Part shown: positions 45,520 through 48,081 of the stretch, one piece after another
How positions within the stretch are numbered: position 1 is the first letter of the stretch
How the letters are laid out: every line of letters begins with the position of its first letter
DNA from: Pseudomonadota bacterium
GTDB taxonomy: Bacteria > Pseudomonadota > Gammaproteobacteria > Pseudomonadales > Pseudohongiellaceae
Length of the DNA stretch: 48,081 nucleotides
Assembly: GCA_027623555.1 (NCBI GenBank)
Contig: JAQBSZ010000030.1
Span: 1 to 48,081 of the forward strand
Reading direction: 5' to 3'
Notes under the pieces: generated by a model
What the model was told of the DNA's origin: nothing
The model's database searches: none
The model's input: the letters and a program-made list of their open reading frames with translations, nothing else
Made by a program: the position numbers and the translations under genes

Positions 45520-46154
45520 GTGGTTCTCAACGCTTTTAACAATAGTGCCATGTGGCGCTGTTTGTAGCCCGCCTCCACGCATTCACCAACGATGGCCAGG
45601 TTCATGTCTTGCAAAAGCCCTGTGTCCACACGCAAATCTTCTATCAGGAATGTCTTCATGCCCACGACACTGGATACAGGCAGATTGCGAGTCAGCGCCA
45701 CTTTATCGCACAACGCTTTCTCTCGGCTCGCCATTAAAAAAGCGGTGCCATCCGTGTTTTGCATGCGAGAAACACCAATACGATAGAAAGGCAAAGGCAA
45801 GCGGGTGTAAGAGAAGCGTCCCAGCGGTGTGTCGTATACTGAGGCGCGCCGGGTTGTCACAGAACTCACTTCCAACACCCCTTCAGGAATCAATCCATGC
45901 CAACTCAATGCAAAATCCAATGACACATAGGACGGGCCATTAAGAAGGTTGGCCAAAAGCGGCAAGGACAGAGGTCCGCGACGCCTGGCGGGCCCCAGGA
46001 TATAGAGCCCACGGCGCAATTGCACAATGTCTTGCCTGGCCAGCAGACTGGCGATCTTGTCATTTGGTCGGCTATATCCCTCTAACAGGGGCAACAAGGA
46101 CCCGTGAGTAAATGGAACGACACCAAAGCTATTGAGTTGCTGATCGAAGGTCAT
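45516..46154 (-). CDS. AbiEi antitoxin
   Basis: This 212-residue antitoxin of the type IV AbiE system has an N-terminal winged helix (PNDKIASLLARQDIVQLRRG, then LYIL) that represses the operon. The C-terminal domain has PSYVSLDFALSWHGLIPEGV, TTRRASVYDTPLGRFSYTRL and ASREKALCDKVALTRNLP. The stop overlaps the toxin ATG by 4 bases. It is intact. A 37-bp imperfect palindrome starts 13 bases upstream of its ATG, as expected for AbiEi autoregulation. Confidence 0.9.
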   Translation of the reverse strand: MTFDQQLNSFGVVPFTHGSLLPLLEGYSRPNDKIASLLARQDIVQLRRGLYILGPARRRGPLSLPLLANLLNGPSYVSLDFALSWHGLIPEGVLEVSSVTTRRASVYDTPLGRFSYTRLPLPFYRIGVSRMQNTDGTAFLMASREKALCDKVALTRNLPVSSVVGMKTFLIEDLRVDTGLLQDMNLAIVGECVEAGYKQRHMALLLKALRTT

Positions 46155-46166
46155 AATTCATGTTTC

Positions 46167-46203
46167 TGCATGGATAATCGGAAAATATTCGATTATCTAT
46201 GCA
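46167..46203. promoter_or_regulatory. 37-bp palindrome, candidate AbiEi operator
   Basis: TGCATGGATAATCG and CGATTATCTATGCA pair over 14 positions with one mismatch across a 9-base spacer, 13 bases upstream of the abiEi start. AbiEi proteins are known to bind inverted repeats in their own promoter, so an operator is likely. Confidence 0.65.
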
Positions 46204-46304
46204 AAAAGCAACAATTCCGTTCCCACCTTGAACATATCCAATGCAGTAGTCATAGCACATGCGCCAAGGTCCTTGCGCCGGTCACGGATAGCTGCAAACA
46301 GACA

Positions 46305-46686
46305 CTGGCTGTCGATTCTGGAGGAAAACCCTGCGCAGGTCGCACGCGATCCCTTGCTGGGTCATCTCTTCGGGAATATGGTCGTTCTGGACTTTGCCAA
46401 GAACCTGTTCAACCAGGGCAAGCTGGCAAACCTGTATTTCTATCGCGACAGTAATGGCCTGGAGGCTGATCTTCTGTTTCAGCAGGGCCGCAACCTGATT
46501 CCCATGGAAATAAAATCCAGTTCCACTTACAAACCGGAACTATTGAAGGGCTTGCAACGCATCTGCGGGCTGTCGCCGCTAATGAAAAAGGCCTTCCTGG
46601 TTTACGCAGGCGAGCCATTCACGTTCAGCAACGGCCTCAGCGCGGTGCGGTTTGATCAGTTGGGTTCTGTATTGGGAGAAGACTAA
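46305..46686 (+). pseudogene. 3' fragment of a DUF4143-family ATPase
   Basis: The last 120 or so residues match the DUF4143 C-terminal half: NPAQVARDPLLGHLFGNMVV, LYFYRDSNGLEADLLFQQGR and LIPMEIKSSSTYKPELLKGL, carrying the nuclease-like D...EIK motif. The start at 46305 is approximate: just before, a DTG seen in another frame suggests the expected DTGLA motif broken by frameshifts. No AAA domain is present. It is the third DUF4143 sequence in the window and the only decayed one. Confidence 0.75.
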
Positions 46687-46826
46687 GAGAAGGAAATGAA
46701 GGAGCAGAGAGATTGCAGGTATGTGTGATAGCTAATAACAGGGTGATATCACGAATCCTGTCTATAGTAAGTTTACAGCCTGCAACCTTCCCGTTATCTA
46801 CAGGCTTAAATATAATCTTGGAAATA

Positions 46827-46844
46827 TATACGTCTAAAAGTATA
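46827..46844. promoter_or_regulatory. candidate operator of the HigB/HigA module
   Basis: TATAC-N8-GTATA lies 18-35 bases upstream of the HigB ATG, after a TATAAT at 46811-46816. The arms are short, so this is tentative. The rest of 46687-46861 holds nothing else recognisable. Confidence 0.35.
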
Positions 46845-46861
46845 ATCCCCCAGAGAATGCT

Positions 46862-47200
46862 ATGGAATGGCAGATCGGTATCACGGAGGAATATGAATCG
46901 TGGTTCCTCGGTCTCTCTGAGCCCGAGCAAATCGACGTCCGAGCAGCGGTAGAACTGCTGAAACTGCTCGGCCCTGACTTGAAACGTCCTTATGCAGATA
47001 GCGTCAAGGGTGCCAGGCGACTAAAAAATCTAAAGGAACTGCGAATCCAGCACAGGGGCAAACCTTATCGGGTATTTTTCGCTTTTGGCAGCGACCGCAG
47101 GGCAATCTTACTCTGTGGAGGACGAAAGGATGGACGGCGGGCAAAGCAATTTTACTCAAGTATGGTTAGCCTGGCTGAAAAAGCTTTTTCCAACATGTAA
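46862..47200 (+). CDS. higB: HigB/RelE-family toxin
   Basis: This 112-residue phage-derived Gp49-like RelE-fold toxin starts MEWQIGITEEYESWFLGLSE. Its core is LKELRIQHRGKPYRVFFAFG, then RRAILLCGGRKDGRRAKQFY. The basic residues of the C-terminal half are those used for ribosome-dependent mRNA cleavage in this group. It is intact and followed 24 bases later by an XRE antitoxin, the HigBA order. Confidence 0.9.
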   Translation: MEWQIGITEEYESWFLGLSEPEQIDVRAAVELLKLLGPDLKRPYADSVKGARRLKNLKELRIQHRGKPYRVFFAFGSDRRAILLCGGRKDGRRAKQFYSSMVSLAEKAFSNM

Positions 47201-47224
47201 AGGAAGAGTTTAACGGAAGTCACA

Positions 47225-47539
47225 ATGGCTAAAACACTTGAAGATCTTGATAAAAAGACCAACAGCAAAGTGCTCGCAAAAGCGAAAGCCAATGCGCTGT
47301 CAATGCTGGCGGATATGTCCCTGGCTGAGATGAGGAAGGCTCGCGGCATCAAGCAGGCCGACATGGCGCATGGGCTCAAGATCGCCCAACCAAATATCTC
47401 CCAACTTGAAAACCGGCAGGATTTATTACTTAGTACCCTGGATAACTATGTCCGGACACTCGGCGGTAAACTCGAAATACACGCTATTTTCCCTGATGGG
47501 CAGAATGTAACAATAGCGTACCCACTGGTTGACTCGTAA
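47225..47539 (+). CDS. higA: HigA-type XRE antitoxin
   Basis: This 104-residue protein has a helix-turn-helix (MRKARGIKQADMAHGLKIAQ, then PNISQLENRQD) and a short beta-like tail (LGGKLEIHAIFPDG). It partners the HigB toxin upstream. The N-terminal DLDKKTNSKVLAKAKANALS helix is typical of the HigB2/HigA2 kind. It likely represses the pair. Confidence 0.9.
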   Translation: MAKTLEDLDKKTNSKVLAKAKANALSMLADMSLAEMRKARGIKQADMAHGLKIAQPNISQLENRQDLLLSTLDNYVRTLGGKLEIHAIFPDGQNVTIAYPLVDS

Positions 47540-47557
47540 GGCTTTGCGACAAACGAG

Positions 47558-47580
47558 AAGGCCCAACTCCTACGGGCCTT
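47558..47580 (+). terminator. hairpin after higA
   Basis: AAGGCCC-N9-GGGCCTT forms a 7-bp stem 18 bases after the higA stop. No T run follows (actgaat), so termination may be weak. It separates the module from the remnant behind it. Confidence 0.4.
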
Positions 47581-47615
47581 ACTGAATGTGTAGAAATTCA
47601 GACTTGAAGGTACTG

Positions 47616-47756
47616 TCACGCCGCATCACGCACCGGTGCATGTATCACGATCTCATCGAAAGGTGCAGTAAGAGCGCCCGCTTCGTTCTTGTCCAACAGG
47701 CCAAGTTCAACCAGCGCTTTCACATCCTGATAAACATTCTTGTAGTCGCGCTCAAG
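47616..47756 (-). pseudogene. second HVO_A0114-like regulator remnant
   Basis: The minus strand reads LERDYKNVYQDVKALVELGL, then LDKNEAGALTAPFDEIVIHA and PVRDAA to TGA. From the shared RDY/RNY codon to the stop it has the same length as the remnant at 39676-39810 and differs at about 10 of 44 residues, so it is a homologue and not a fresh copy. The sequence expected upstream of RDYKNV is not recognisable. Both remnants point the same way. Confidence 0.7.
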
Positions 47757-47950
47757 TTGTTGGGACAGTTGTCGCGTGAAGCGTTGCTTGAGCGAGCGTT
47801 GGTGCTGCGGGGACGTGGTTCTGGATTGGTCCGGTGGAGGACCTGGTGTTCCTAGGGATGATTCAGCAGTTTGGGGGACAGACCCCGGTGCCGGATGTTA
47901 GGGGGAAGTTTCGGCAGATGGTGAATCAATCGATTCTTGAGCCAAAGTAA
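47757..47950 (+). pseudogene. unidentified C-terminal gene fragment
   Basis: The plus strand reads LGQLSREALLERALVLRG and then, in a neighbouring frame, GTWFWIGPVEDLVFLGMIQQ, FGGQTPVPDVRGKFRQMVNQ, SILEPK to a TAA at 47948-47950. The composition looks protein-coding, but I cannot name the family. The junction with the opposite-strand remnant is abrupt. The last 131 bases of the window hold nothing I recognise. Confidence 0.35.
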
Positions 47951-48081
47951 TTGCGAAGTGAGTGCACAACCTGTATTCCGGGATGCTCACTCACGTTTGC
48001 GTATTCTGGCGAATCTGATCACCCATTCTGGTTTTATTCGATCACCTGGTCTCCCCAGCACGATGATGCTTTGATCTTACA

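Overview
The window is chromosomal DNA from a gammaproteobacterium. Gene order closely follows the Pseudomonas-type arrangement aspS-yebC-ruvCAB-tolQRAB-pal-cpoB-queE-queC-tRNA-Lys. A second block, proS-acylphosphatase-yihY-arsC-wrbA-DUF2069-hda-DUF2066-purM-purN-DUF3108, is also of that type. Protein sequences and base composition suggest a marine, Cellvibrionales/OMG-like relative of the pseudomonads rather than Pseudomonas itself. This placement is an inference from synteny and sequence feel; no database search was run.

1-12430 is a long minus-strand housekeeping block: tRNA-Lys, queuosine precursor enzymes (QueC, QueE), the Tol-Pal envelope machine (CpoB, Pal, TolB, A, R, Q), Holliday junction processing (RuvB, A, C), YebC, AspS and an FmdB-type zinc ribbon protein. 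The ybgC gene usually found between ruvB and tolQ is absent. 13323-23535 carries an HU-like protein with a clear terminator, ProS, acylphosphatase, a YihY membrane protein, ArsC-like and WrbA redox proteins, Hda, and the purM-purN pair.

23543-31330 holds two flagellar regulators away from any flagellar structural gene: FleQ, and a FlgM-like anti-sigma factor with a plausible FliA promoter upstream. A FemAB/GNAT-fold protein and a hotdog thioesterase lie between them. They are followed by an arsenosugar-type cluster (two glycosyltransferase-like proteins and the radical SAM enzyme ArsS). A structured leader RNA resembling a c-di-GMP-I (GEMM) riboswitch then precedes a small unknown protein.

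31604-38375 is transitional: an AP2-like protein, a DUF4143 AAA ATPase under a 53-bp palindrome, a membrane-anchored winged-helix regulator with an exported arginase-like protein that lacks one metal ligand, DUF2239, and malonyl-CoA decarboxylase.

38450-48081 is a dense toxin-antitoxin (TA) island: TacA/TacT, DUF891 toxin/XRE, HicA/HicB, BrnT/CopG, AbiEi/AbiEii and HigB/HigA. It also contains a second DUF4143 ATPase, a fragment of a third, and remnants of VapC, DUF4160, VanZ (twice) and an HVO_A0114-like regulator (twice). No integrase, transposase or phage gene was recognised. Three toxins (DUF891, HicA, AbiEii) each carry what looks like a single-base deletion, while their antitoxins are intact and the roughly 38 kb of core genes show no such lesions. 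Most TA modules have a palindrome at the expected promoter or operator position. The frameshift pattern and the GEMM-like leader are the observations most worth following up.
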